A DNA stretch of 64,000 bases, from NCBI RefSeq assembly GCF_000300335.1, contig NZ_AMRM01000007.1, positions 62,001 through 126,000 of the forward strand. The letters run 5' to 3'. This DNA is from Nitratireductor pacificus pht-3B (GTDB lineage Bacteria; Pseudomonadota; Alphaproteobacteria; Rhizobiales; Rhizobiaceae). The notes below the pieces were generated by a model that worked only from the letters and a program-made list of their open reading frames with translations, was not told where the DNA came from and did no database searches. A program made the position numbers and the translations under genes. Shown piece after piece: positions 9,601 through 17,020 of this stretch. How positions within the stretch are numbered: the stretch's first letter is position 1; each line of letters opens with the position of its first letter.

Positions 9601-9826
9601 CCCGAACGGCATCCTCGATGGGCTTCGTGACCTCCTTCTCCATCTGCTCCGGCGAGGCGCCCGGCCATTCGGTGGCGATGACCGCCTGTGGAATGGCGAG
9701 GTCGGGGTAGTTCTCGCGGACCATGCCGAACGTGGCGATGACCCCGCCGATGATGCACGCGGCCAGGAGGACGAGGGCCAGTGTAGGATTGAGAAGGAAG
9801 AACCCGACCGGGCTGCGGTACGTCAC
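6647..9826 (-). CDS. RND efflux transporter permease (inner membrane pump)
   Basis: 1059 residues, typical of AcrB/MexB-type RND pumps. The GTG start overlaps the adaptor stop (GTGA, 9823-9826). The N terminus holds TM1 (about residues 11-33) and then a porter domain beginning ENYPDLAIPQAVIATEWPG. Two blocks of transmembrane helices lie near residues 340-540 and 870-1040. LGMVIALGLLVDVFILVMEG is the TM4 region, and GIVVNDAIVMVEVINERLREG is the mirrored region in the second half. It should pump amphiphilic compounds with the adaptor encoded upstream. No outer-membrane factor gene is adjacent, so a TolC-like channel must come from elsewhere. Confidence 0.92.
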   Translation of the reverse strand: MTYRSPVGFFLLNPTLALVLLAACIIGGVIATFGMVRENYPDLAIPQAVIATEWPGASPEQMEKEVTKPIEDAVRALPRLKFYESSSGNSLSLVILQFEADVPIPFAMQELRARMSEAESRFPAGVKKPDIQQVSVNDMPVASFVLSGNVSEETLNSHADTLKRKLEELPGVRAVRLQGARPRAVHVRLDTGQLATLGISATTIRERVRMANRDLTWGDVETDTATRPLYLAGRATSVDDLKAIRIATRDDGTVLRLADVADVFIGLSQQDGTTRTSTGGAAFRHAISLSVLKRPGNDTVATIDAVSRQIDRITGAADWPRAMEVSILSDEREVIRNSFRDVTTNLIQGACAVFLVLLVALSWREAVVAALAMPVALLGALLAIDQLGYTLNTLTILGMVIALGLLVDVFILVMEGMHEGLHLKGLSFNDAALATVKAYLMPAIAGQATTILAMAPLMLMGGIDGTFIRLIPVTAIACLVASLAVAFLIAIPLSRFVLSHRTRPAATPADRATLYLAARVEAWLRSGPLGSRMRAGATVGLALLGFLAAGLLADSLPSILYPKEDRRTLGITLSLAPDATLDDAERVAVKAGEALRDLPYLASVTTHAAEKSPFALHTIDEYLLPLYGYPMTGISVLFKPKNDRDIAAYDALPEIRGRLAGALADEPGLRVLLSPDLGGATSADPVQIRLTGDDPERLRALSQSIRRALAAVSGVTDIRDTIGPFRTETRFTLEPDVLAMHRLSEAEVLQQVRFALTTDKIDTFQMAGTEPDLDIQMGASHASRLGALGGPRAPHELDTVWVVADDGTALSLPLLATPSAVAVPDIYLHNGGRRTNTVKARLDQGMTATEVAERLAPLVAELRETLPPGYDISFAGEIAATEEAFGRTQTSLALAGLLVAAILILLFGSFLQPLIIMAMVPVALTGTLAGFYVLSIPMSFPAMIGIIALVGIVVNDAIVMVEVINERLREGRTVRDAAALGAADRLRPILTTSLTTIAGLLPLAFSAPAWYPLCMAIILGLAVATLLVPLIVPCLYILLTSSRREEKSVADPLASPKAP

Positions 9827-11226
9827 GGCCGGGCTCCACCGGCCGGCGTGTTTCCGTGAAGCCGGCCCGCAGCAGCTGTTCGCTGGTCAACCCCCGGAGA
9901 CGGAGACTGCACGATCCTGACCGCCATCCCGTCGTCGAGCAGGTGCTGGCCGGCGACGACCACGCGGTCGCCGTCCGTCAGCCCGGTCAGCACGGCCACG
10001 CGCTCATGCGTTTCCAGTCCAAGCGCCAGCTCCCGCCTTTCGACTACCGGACCGCTTCCGGACGCGATGAAGACGAACGGGTTCTGTCCGCTGTGGGAAA
10101 GGGCGGAGCGTGGCAGCGTGAGGACGTCGGACGCCTCCGTCGCGGCGATCCAGACGGTCGCGAACATGCCGTCGCGGATGTCGCCCCCATGGACCCGCAC
10201 CTTGACCTGAACCGCACGGCTGCCGAGCCCTATGGAGGGGCTGACCGACCAGATCTCCCCGCTTCCGACATCGGGGTGAACCTTCTCCGTCCCGGCCGCT
10301 TGCGCGAGGGCCGGCGCGTTGCCGCTCGCCAGAACGCGCTGCCCCGGCGCGAGGTCGCCGGCGTCCCGCAGCGGCAGGTTCAGGGTGATCTCGAACGCAT
10401 CGTCGTTGACGAGGACCATGGCCGCGCTTTTCTCGCGCGACAGGCGCGATTGCACGGCCGCGCCCTCGATGTGGTCGCCCACGCGCAGATTGACGAGGGA
10501 GAGGCGCCCGTCGAAGGGCGCGCGCAGCGTCATCTTCCCGACCAGAAGGGCGGCCTGCCGGACCTGTGCTCCGGCGGAATCGACTTCCGCGCGGGCGGCG
10601 TTCAGTTCCGCCTGCGCCGTCCGCAGGGCGATTTCGGCGGCTTCCGCCGCCTTGCGTGAGGCGATGCCGCGCGCCGCCAGGGTGTCGGCGCGCACCAGCT
10701 CGGAGCGGGCCTGGTCGAACGCCGCCTCGGCCACGGCGAGGCGGCGCTCCGTGCGCCTGTGTTCCGCTTCGGCCTGCAGGAGCCGCGCGCAGGCCTCGCG
10801 GTCGTCCAGTCTCGCCAGCACCTGTCCGCCGTTGCCCGTGCCGGGCCCCTCCACGCGCGACCCCTCCCGCAGCGGCGCGCCGGAGGCATCGATGCCGATC
10901 TCCGCCACGGTGCCCGCAGCCTCGAAGGTGAGGTAGCGCTTCTGGACCGCTTCCGCGATGCCCTGGGAAACACGCCACTGGACGAGGTTGCTCCGCGTGA
11001 CCGGAACCACGGCCACGGAAGGCGGTGCCTCGCGCTGCTCACCTGCCGCCGGCAGTCCTTCCGGCGCGTTCTCCGGTGCCAGGAGGATGAGTGCAGGCGT
11101 TACGGCCAGAAACGCGATGCCGGCCATCCACCAGCGCCTGCGGCGGCGGCGCCTGAGCTTCGCGGAAACGGATGCGCCATCGATGGAGCGATCCGCGCCG
11201 CGCTCATCGGGATTGTGGGATGCCAC
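9823..11226 (-). CDS. RND efflux periplasmic adaptor (membrane fusion protein)
   Basis: 467 residues from a GTG at 11226. A basic cytoplasmic start (KLRRRRRRRWW) is followed by a single membrane segment. A lipoyl/barrel-sandwich half carries YLTFEAAGTVAEIG. An Ala/Arg/Glu-rich alpha-helical hairpin (about residues 155-230, EAEHRRTERRLAVAEAAFD) leads to the matching half VGKMTLRAPFDGRLSLVNL and then beta-barrel domains. It links the RND permease to an outer-membrane channel. First gene of the efflux operon, divergent from the TetR gene; the 106-bp intergenic space carries the probable operators. Confidence 0.9.
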   Translation of the reverse strand: MASHNPDERGADRSIDGASVSAKLRRRRRRRWWMAGIAFLAVTPALILLAPENAPEGLPAAGEQREAPPSVAVVPVTRSNLVQWRVSQGIAEAVQKRYLTFEAAGTVAEIGIDASGAPLREGSRVEGPGTGNGGQVLARLDDREACARLLQAEAEHRRTERRLAVAEAAFDQARSELVRADTLAARGIASRKAAEAAEIALRTAQAELNAARAEVDSAGAQVRQAALLVGKMTLRAPFDGRLSLVNLRVGDHIEGAAVQSRLSREKSAAMVLVNDDAFEITLNLPLRDAGDLAPGQRVLASGNAPALAQAAGTEKVHPDVGSGEIWSVSPSIGLGSRAVQVKVRVHGGDIRDGMFATVWIAATEASDVLTLPRSALSHSGQNPFVFIASGSGPVVERRELALGLETHERVAVLTGLTDGDRVVVAGQHLLDDGMAVRIVQSPSPGVDQRTAAAGRLHGNTPAGGARP

Positions 11227-11248
11227 AGCGTATCTTTCTTAAAATGAT

Positions 11249-11317
11249 CGTTCGCTTTATAAATCGAATTGGTCCATTCTGTTGTCAAGAAAATAATGAG
11301 AACGAGCGTTCGCTTTT
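11249..11317. promoter_or_regulatory. Paired operator sites between RND operon and TetR gene
   Basis: The 10-mer CGTTCGCTTT occurs twice in direct orientation, at 11249-11258 and 11308-11317. The second copy forms part of GAACG-AG-CGTTC (11300-11311), a short palindrome of the kind bound by TetR/AcrR repressors. Position between divergent genes supports autoregulation and repression of the pump operon. Confidence 0.55.
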
Positions 11318-11332
11318 TGAAAGGAGGCCGCT

Positions 11333-11929
11333 TTGAGAACACGCGACGAGGCTTTGCACAAGCGCAGAAAATCGGAGATCCTGAGTGCCGCGGCGCTCTG
11401 TTTCGCCGCCAAGGGCGTTCATCAGACCAGCATGCAGGAGATCTGCGAGGCCGCCGCCATCAGCGCCGGCGCGCTTTATCGCTATTTCGAGAGCAAGGAT
11501 GCGATCATCTTCGCGCTCGCCGAGCAGGAGCGCCTGGAGAACGCCGAGTTGATCGCGCATCTGACCCCTTCGGAAGACATCGTCGAGGGACTGTGCCAGG
11601 CTCTGCCCGAGATCGTCGCGCTGTCGGGGGACGAGCAGTATGGCCGTCTGACGATCGAGATCGGCGCGGAAGCCGCGCGCAATCCCGCCATCGCCGAGGT
11701 GTTCGCCAGAAACGAAACCGAGCTTCGCGGCGCGCTCGTCGACGCCCTCAAGCGCGGGCAGGGGCGCGGCGACGTTGATCCGTCGCTCGACCCGGAAGCG
11801 GCGACCTTCCTGATCCTGGCGCTGTTCGATGGGATGCCCGGCCGTCGGCTGTTTGTGGACGATGTGGCGCCTGACAGGCTTGTGGGAACCCTTGCAGGCT
11901 TTCTGCGCAAGATCCTCGGAAGCGCATAG
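11333..11929 (+). CDS. TetR/AcrR-family repressor of the RND operon
   Basis: 198 residues from a TTG at 11333; AAGGAGG at 11321-11327 fixes this start. The N-terminal helix-turn-helix reads ILSAAALCFAAKGVHQTSMQ then ISAGALYRYFESKDAI, the classic TetR DNA-binding domain (about residues 14-60). The C-terminal all-helical ligand domain ends in LAGFLRKILGSA. Divergent from the efflux adaptor gene and flanked by repeated CGTTCGC motifs, so it most likely represses the pump until a substrate binds. Confidence 0.9.
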   Translation: MRTRDEALHKRRKSEILSAAALCFAAKGVHQTSMQEICEAAAISAGALYRYFESKDAIIFALAEQERLENAELIAHLTPSEDIVEGLCQALPEIVALSGDEQYGRLTIEIGAEAARNPAIAEVFARNETELRGALVDALKRGQGRGDVDPSLDPEAATFLILALFDGMPGRRLFVDDVAPDRLVGTLAGFLRKILGSA

Positions 11930-12103
11930 AAGCTTACCGATCCAGGCGGGCGATCGACGCGCCGTTGCAGGAGAAGAAGAGAGCGATGTCTCCTCCATAG
12001 CCCTCCAAGGCTGTTCCCAAGGCTGACCTGTCGCCATTTCTGAAAGGAACTGCCGCCGCTCACTGGCTTGGAGGCATTTGGCGGCAATCCTGGACAATCG
12101 CTT

Positions 12104-12997
12104 TCACCCGCGAAATCTCAGCGTCTCCACCAGCAGGGTGAATGCGGACGAAGCATGTCGCCGGTGCGGATAGTAGAGATGATAGCCGGGAAGGTCGGGC
12201 GTGAACTTGTCCAGGACCCGCACCAGTCGGCCGTCGTCCAGATGGCGCTGGACTTGATCGAGCGGGAGGTAAGCAAGACCGTGACCGTCGAGCGCGGCAT
12301 CGAGGATCAGGTCGATCGTATTGAAAACGAGCGGCCCATCGACCCTTACCCGCGTCTCGCGGCCGCCGCGCATTAATCGCCATCTGTTCAGCGTGCCGGA
12401 GGTCGGCAAGCGCAGATTGATCGCGCGGTGATCGATCAGTTGCCCCGGCGAATTCGGGGCAGCGTGCGTGCGGAAATAGTCCGGCGCGCCGATGATCGCC
12501 ATCGGGATGTCGGGCCCGATGCGCACTGCGATCATGTCTTTCGCCATCTCCCCACCGAGCCGGACACCGGCGTCAAACCGGTCAGCCACCACATCGGAAA
12601 GACCGTAGTCGACGGTGAGTTCCACCGTGATGTTCGGATTATCCGGAAGGAGCCGCCTCATGGTCGGGACGATGATGGTCTTTGCGGCATGCTCGACAGT
12701 GGTGATCCGAATCGTACCGGAAGGCCGAGCGCGAAGCTCGCCCAGCGAGGCAACTGCCGCATCCAGGTCGTGCAGCATGGGAGCGAGCGTCGCCATCAGC
12801 CGCTCGCCCGCTTCGGTCGGCGCCACGCTGCGTGTCGTGCGCGACAAAAGCCGCACCCCCAGCCGTTCCTCTGTCCGCCGCACGATCTGGCTGAGCGCGG
12901 ATTGCGCCATGCCGAGGCGTGCCGCCGCCTTGGTGAAGCTGCGCTCCTCGGCGACGACGACGAAGGCCGCCAGATCGGCAATCTCATCTCGTCGCAT
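12104..12997 (-). CDS. LysR-family transcriptional regulator
   Basis: 297 residues, normal LysR length. The winged helix-turn-helix is at residues 1-60 (LAAFVVVAEERSFTKAAARL, AQSALSQIVRRTEERLGVRL), followed by a linker and a periplasmic-binding-like effector domain. A perfect palindrome (12998-13015) abuts its start codon, so it probably autoregulates and controls the divergent hydrolase pair at 13136-15090. The sequence resembles regulators placed beside short-chain dehydrogenases and aldo-keto reductases; the effector is unknown. Confidence 0.9.
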   Translation of the reverse strand: MRRDEIADLAAFVVVAEERSFTKAAARLGMAQSALSQIVRRTEERLGVRLLSRTTRSVAPTEAGERLMATLAPMLHDLDAAVASLGELRARPSGTIRITTVEHAAKTIIVPTMRRLLPDNPNITVELTVDYGLSDVVADRFDAGVRLGGEMAKDMIAVRIGPDIPMAIIGAPDYFRTHAAPNSPGQLIDHRAINLRLPTSGTLNRWRLMRGGRETRVRVDGPLVFNTIDLILDAALDGHGLAYLPLDQVQRHLDDGRLVRVLDKFTPDLPGYHLYYPHRRHASSAFTLLVETLRFRG

Positions 12998-13015
12998 TTA
13001 TCACTCCAGTGATAA
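12998..13015. promoter_or_regulatory. LysR operator candidate, perfect 8-bp palindrome
   Basis: TTATCACT, then CC, then AGTGATAA. The arms are perfectly complementary and contain an ATCAC-N4-GTGAT core of LysR-box type. It lies directly against the LysR start codon and upstream of the divergent hydrolases. Confidence 0.6.
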
Positions 13016-13135
13016 GCTCAATATTAATTCCCCGTCTAATCGACACAATCTTTCTGGCCTAGATTGCATCCATCGGCAAGGGGATACCTCGCAAGCATCG
13101 CGAACGGCCCCCGGTTCAACACAAGGAGACTGGAA

Positions 13136-14083
13136 ATGGGCAAGATCAGCTTCAACAATTCGAACAACCCAACCATCGCCATGTCGGCGGTGATCAACCT
13201 TCCCGAAGGCTTCGACGAGAAAAAGCGCTATCCCGCCATCGTTGTCTCGCATCCCGGTGGCGGCGTGAAGGAGCAGACCGCTGGCACCTACGCCAAGAAA
13301 CTCGCCCAACAGGGCTTCGTCACCATCGCCTTCGACCGTTCCTATCAGGGCGAGAGCGGTGGCGAACCGCGCCAGCTCGAGAACCCCTATGTCAGCACCG
13401 AGGATGTCAGCGCCGTTATCGACCATCTGACCACGCTGACTTACGTCGATAAGGAGCGGATTGGCGCCATGGGCATCTGCGCAGGAGCCGGCTACACCGC
13501 CAATGCCGCGATCCAGGACCGGCGCATCAAGGCGGTCGGCACGGTGAGCGCGGTCAACATCGGCTCGATGTTCCGCAATGGCTGGGAGAACACCGTCAAG
13601 TCGGTCGATGCGCTGCCCTATGTCGAGGCGGGTTCGAATGCCCGCACGTCGGATGCCGAGGGCAAGGGCTACACGACCATGCCACTGGCGCCGCTCACCG
13701 AGAAGGATGCACCGAACGAGGAGCTGCGGCAGGCCTGGGAATATTACCACACACCGCGCGCCGAATGCGCGACCGCGCCCGGCTTCGCGACGCTGCGCAG
13801 CCTCAATCAGATCATCACCTACGACGCCTATCACATGGCCGACGTCTATCTGACCCAGCCGATCCAGATCGTCGCCGGCAGCGTGGCGGGAAGCAAGTGG
13901 ATGAGCGACGACCTCTTCGACCGTGCCGCGAGCACGGACAAGTCTTTCCATGTCGTCGAGGGCGCCAATCACATGGATCTCTATGACGGGCAGACATTCG
14001 TCGACGAGGCCGTATCCGTCCTGGCGCCGTTCTTCACAGCGAAGCTCTCGGTCAAGGCCACGGCTGCGCAGGCGGCAGAGTAA
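13136..14083 (+). CDS. Dienelactone-hydrolase-type alpha/beta hydrolase, paralogue A
   Basis: 315 residues from the ATG at 13136 (AAGGAG at 13123-13128). The fold motifs read VVSHPGGGVKEQ, FDRSYQGESGGEPR and GICAGAGY, which places a Cys (residue 115) at the nucleophile elbow as in dienelactone hydrolases, and GANHMDLYD for the His. It matches the YcjY-like family of uncharacterised hydrolases. Paralogue B follows 59 bases downstream with the same layout. Probably controlled by the divergent LysR. Substrate unknown. Confidence 0.85.
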   Translation: MGKISFNNSNNPTIAMSAVINLPEGFDEKKRYPAIVVSHPGGGVKEQTAGTYAKKLAQQGFVTIAFDRSYQGESGGEPRQLENPYVSTEDVSAVIDHLTTLTYVDKERIGAMGICAGAGYTANAAIQDRRIKAVGTVSAVNIGSMFRNGWENTVKSVDALPYVEAGSNARTSDAEGKGYTTMPLAPLTEKDAPNEELRQAWEYYHTPRAECATAPGFATLRSLNQIITYDAYHMADVYLTQPIQIVAGSVAGSKWMSDDLFDRAASTDKSFHVVEGANHMDLYDGQTFVDEAVSVLAPFFTAKLSVKATAAQAAE

Positions 14084-14142
14084 CGAAGCGAACGTGCATC
14101 GGGGGGGCCTCCCGATGCCGCCCCTACCGAGAGGAAGCGATC

Positions 14143-15090
14143 ATGGAATCCGTGAAAATCCAGAACCGGGACATGGCCTGGCACATCGCCGCCAACATCC
14201 GGTTCCCACCGAACTTCGACGCAGCCAAGACCTGGCCGACGATCGTCGCCGTTCATCCGTTTGGAAGCTGCAAGGAGCAGACGTCGGGCAACGTCTACGG
14301 CAAGGCGCTCGCCGAGCAGGGCTTCGTCGTCATCGCCTATGACGCGAGCTTCCAGAGCGAATCCGGCGGCGAGCCCCGCTGGATCGAAGATCCGACCCAG
14401 CGGGTGGAGGATATCAGCCACGTTATCGATTACGCCGTCACGCTTCCCTATGTCGATGCCGACCGGATCGGCGTGATCGGCATCTGCGGTGGCGGTGGCT
14501 ATGTGTTGAACGCCACGCTGACCGAAAAGCGCATCAAGGCCGTCGTCACGATCACCCCGGTCAATATTGGCCGGCTGTTCCGCGAGGGTTTCAGCAATCA
14601 CGACCCGCTCGGCGCGCTGGAAGCGATGGCGGCGCAGCGAACCAAGGAAGCGCGCGGCGGCGAATTGCAGGTCAACGAACTTCTCCCTGCCAACCCCGAT
14701 GCGGCCAGGGCCGCAGGTCTCACCGAACGCGACGTGTTCGAGGCGACCGACTATTACAAGACGCCGCGCGGAGAGCAGCCCGGCGGCTGGACGCGGATGC
14801 TGTTCAGCCGCGCGCAGAACACGCTTGGCTGGGACGCTTTCGCCTTTGCCGAGATGCTGATGACCCAGCCGATGATGGTGGTGATCGACCAGAAGGTCGG
14901 CGCCTTTGGCGCCTATCGTGACGGGATGGAAATCTACGGGCGCGCCACAGCCTCAAGGGACCGGCAGATCGTCTCGCTCGAGGATTGGTCCCACTACGAT
15001 CTCTACGACAAGCCCGAGCCCGTCGGCCTCGCGCTCGAAAAGCTGGTGCCGTTCTTGAGGAAGCATTTGAACGAGGCGCCAGGACAATGA
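14143..15090 (+). CDS. Dienelactone-hydrolase-type alpha/beta hydrolase, paralogue B
   Basis: 315 residues, the same length as paralogue A and colinear with it (HPFGSCKEQTSG, ASFQSESGGEPRW, GICGGGGY with Cys115, EDWSHYDLYD). GAGAGGAAGCGATC precedes the ATG. The conserved QSESGGEPR versus QGESGGEPR blocks show a tandem duplication followed by divergence. Its stop overlaps the start of a truncated NmrA-like gene (ATGA, 15087-15090), so the original operon had at least three genes. Confidence 0.85.
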   Translation: MESVKIQNRDMAWHIAANIRFPPNFDAAKTWPTIVAVHPFGSCKEQTSGNVYGKALAEQGFVVIAYDASFQSESGGEPRWIEDPTQRVEDISHVIDYAVTLPYVDADRIGVIGICGGGGYVLNATLTEKRIKAVVTITPVNIGRLFREGFSNHDPLGALEAMAAQRTKEARGGELQVNELLPANPDAARAAGLTERDVFEATDYYKTPRGEQPGGWTRMLFSRAQNTLGWDAFAFAEMLMTQPMMVVIDQKVGAFGAYRDGMEIYGRATASRDRQIVSLEDWSHYDLYDKPEPVGLALEKLVPFLRKHLNEAPGQ

Positions 15091-15132
15091 CCAAAGCCCC
15101 GATTCTCGGGGCAAGCGGCCAGATCGCTCGCC
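15087..15132 (+). pseudogene. Truncated NmrA-like NAD(P)-binding protein, first ~15 codons only
   Basis: The ATG at 15087 overlaps the preceding stop and encodes MTKAPILGASGQIAR. This is the start of a Rossmann-fold protein of the NmrA/SDR type, with the dinucleotide-binding GASGQIA. After about residue 15 the similarity ends and the DNA becomes a serine-recombinase fragment. The gene therefore looks cut by a recombination or deletion event. Confidence 0.6.
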
Positions 15133-15287
15133 AGCGTCATCGACCACCGGCAGGAATGCGCCGAACGCCGCCGTGAACACCCTGCCGAGCTTCAAAAAGG
15201 CGAATCGCGGAAGCCGACCAGCGGATCAGTCGCCTCTTTGACGCCATCGAAGCCGGAATTGCTGCGAACGCTGGTCACCGCTTTTAG
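15133..15287 (+). pseudogene. Remnant of a serine site-specific recombinase (C-terminal region), frameshifted
   Basis: Frame 1 from 15133 reads SVIDHRQECAERRREHPAEL. Moving one base at the A-tract (15194-15198) continues as RIAEADQRISRLFDAIEAGI and ends at TAG 15285-15287. The Arg-rich helix followed by ADQRISRLFDAIEAG matches the coiled region near the C terminus of large serine recombinases. No catalytic domain survives. It lies beside the 3' end of tRNA-Arg, a common integration site. Confidence 0.6.
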
Positions 15288-15330
15288 CGTAGAAACGGCG
15301 GCGTTCGGCGTTCAGAGTTCTGTAATGAAA

Positions 15331-15407
<77 letters not shown>

Positions 15408-15448
15408 TGGCCGATCTGCGCCGGTGGCGAAGCGGCGACGCGCAGCCT

Positions 15449-15477
15449 ACATAGCCGAAGCGCCTCGGCGCATCAAC
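15449..15477 (-). promoter_or_regulatory. Probable promoter of tRNA-Arg
   Basis: On the minus strand, GTTGAT (15477-15472) and CTATGT (15454-15449) are separated by 17 bases. This is close to the rhizobial CTTGAC-N17-CTATAT consensus, with transcription expected to start about 35 bases before the tRNA. Confidence 0.5.
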
Positions 15478-15618
15478 GGCGAAATGGAGCCGTGCCCCGC
15501 TTCCTTGGTGGCGTCTGCGGAACGAACGCGGTCGGCTGGGCGAGCAATCCCGTCCGGTGGCAGGCGGAAGTGGAGCGTTGCCAGTCGAACCGGCATCGCT
15601 CCCGTGCCGGGCCAGGCG

Positions 15619-16380
15619 CTAGCGGAGACCAGAGAGAGCCTTCCGCTCTTCATCGACCGAAAGCGGGGTTCCGGCCCCGCTGGCGTCGAGGAAGGCGTCC
15701 AGCGCCTCCATCGACGATGCGGGAACGAACCTGCCCTCGGCATCGACCTGCGAAGCGGCGAAGCGGAGCTGCCAGGCCTCGTCGTCGCGGCAGGCGACCG
15801 CCACGTGCGAAATGCCGCCGGCGCTTGCCTCGAACTCGCGGCAGAGCGCGTTCGCGCCGTCGCGATAGGTTGCGATCGCCTCGAAGCTTGCCTCCGGGCC
15901 GAGTTCGACCGTCTCCCCCGAGGCCGAGGTGTTCAGGGCTTCGACGATCCGTTCGCCAGCCAGGCCGGCAATCTCGATGCCCGCGGCGCGTTCCGGCTGG
16001 CCGGCGGCCATGTAGCCGAGCAGCCCGCCGGCGACGAGCGCCAGCGAAGCAGCGATCGGCAGGAAGAAGCGCTGGGCGGCGTGTCCCTTCCCCGCCGCGC
16101 GGCGCGGCGCGAATGGAACCACGTCGGCGCCTGCCGCATCCTCCGCCTCCGCCGCGGCGGCCATCTGCCGCACGCGCGCTTCGAGATCGTCGGGTATCGA
16201 GACCTTCGCCGTTCCCAGCGTTTCCGCCACAAGCGCGCGGGTCTTCACGAACAGCGCCACGCGCTGCGCGAGTTCGGCATCGCGGCCGATGGCATCGTCC
16301 ACGCGGCGGCGGGTCTGTGCGTCCAGCTCGCCATCCGCATAGGCCATCAGAACGTCATCGGTGAACTTGTCTTCATGCAT
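15619..16380 (-). CDS. Membrane anti-sigma factor
   Basis: 253 residues. The N-terminal anti-sigma domain contains [21 protein letters not shown], as in FecR/RsiW-like anti-sigma proteins without an obvious zinc motif. One transmembrane segment follows (about residues 104-127, [20 protein letters not shown]), then a periplasmic domain rich in acidic residues with two Cys (ALCREF, VACRDDE). It starts 38 bases after the ECF sigma gene and should hold that sigma factor at the inner membrane until a periplasmic signal releases it. The two periplasmic Cys could sense redox state; that part is speculative. Confidence 0.85.
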   Translation of the reverse strand: MHEDKFTDDVLMAYADGELDAQTRRRVDDAIGRDAELAQRVALFVKTRALVAETLGTAKVSIPDDLEARVRQMAAAAEAEDAAGADVVPFAPRRAAGKGHAAQRFFLPIAASLALVAGGLLGYMAAGQPERAAGIEIAGLAGERIVEALNTSASGETVELGPEASFEAIATYRDGANALCREFEASAGGISHVAVACRDDEAWQLRFAASQVDAEGRFVPASSMEALDAFLDASGAGTPLSVDEERKALSGLR

Positions 16381-16418
16381 CGTCTTCGGTCCTGTCGTGC
16401 AAGGTCATGGCGTCCTTG

Positions 16419-16910
16419 TCAGTTGAGATCGAGCCTGCTGGCGAGGTTGGTCCGGGCACGGGCGAGCCGGCTCATCACCGTGCCGATGGGAATGCCGAGC
16501 GTCGCGGCGGCTTCCTTATAGGAAAGCTCCTCGACGCAGATCATCACGATGATCTCGCGCTGATCCTCGGGGAGGTCCTGAAGCGCATGCGCCACGGTGC
16601 CAAGCATCAGATGGGTCTCCGTGTCGCGCGCGCCATCGGTGAAGATCGCATCCGGCCGGTCGGCGATGTCGATGCTTTCTCCCCGCGTCCTGTCGCGCCG
16701 CACCCGGTCGATCCAGGTGTTGCGCATGATGCGCAGCAGCCAGGCGGAAAGATTCGTGCCGCGGGCATAGCTGCCCCGGTTCGCGAAGGCCTTCTCGCAG
16801 GTCTGCTGCACAAGGTCGTCGGCCACGTCGAGGGAGCGGCTGAGCACGAAGGCATAGCGCCGCAGGTTCGGCAGCAGGTCGACGACGTCATCCGCAAAAC
16901 TGGACTTCAT
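16419..16910 (-). CDS. ECF-type RNA polymerase sigma factor
   Basis: 163 residues from the ATG at 16910, which has AGGAT about seven bases upstream. A farther in-frame start at 16982 would lie inside the promoter repeat and is rejected. Region 2 reads DLLPNLRRYAFVLSRSLDVA and LLRIMRNTWIDRVRR; region 4 reads LPEDQREIIVMICVEELSYK and GIPIGTVMSRLARARTNL. There is no region 3, as expected for group 4 (ECF) sigma factors. Cotranscribed with its anti-sigma gene and divergent from an exported protease, with which it shares a symmetrical promoter element. Confidence 0.92.
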   Translation of the reverse strand: MKSSFADDVVDLLPNLRRYAFVLSRSLDVADDLVQQTCEKAFANRGSYARGTNLSAWLLRIMRNTWIDRVRRDRTRGESIDIADRPDAIFTDGARDTETHLMLGTVAHALQDLPEDQREIIVMICVEELSYKEAAATLGIPIGTVMSRLARARTNLASRLDLN

Positions 16911-16944
16911 GCTCAGATCCTGGCGCCTTCTCCGTGAATGATGT

Positions 16945-16974
16945 GGAATAAACGTCCGGCTTGCCCGTTTATTC
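16945..16974. promoter_or_regulatory. Symmetrical divergent ECF promoters embedded in a perfect inverted repeat
   Basis: GAATAAACG (16946-16954) and CGTTTATTC (16966-16974) are perfect inverted repeats around an 11-base spacer. On the plus strand this yields GGAAT-N16-CGTT toward the protease. On the minus strand it yields CGAAT-N16-CGTT toward the sigma gene. This is the GGAAy-N16-CGTT layout known for alphaproteobacterial ECF sigma factors, so the sigma factor probably drives both directions. Confidence 0.6.
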
Positions 16975-17020
16975 GTTCGCACTCGAAAAAATGCTAATGA
17001 GGCGTCGATTGGAAGGCTTC

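Noticed and set aside
7340-9859. 839-codon open frame on the plus strand
   Set aside because: Antisense to the RND permease. Low-complexity Arg/Gly/Asp-rich composition and no recognisable motif.
14804-15094. Minus-strand frame overlapping hydrolase B and the truncated gene
   Set aside because: Arg-rich shadow of the plus-strand hydrolase with no start context.
16961-17020. Upstream start giving the S8 protease 20 extra residues
   Set aside because: The start codon lies inside the divergent promoter spacer and the extension would precede and spoil the signal peptide.
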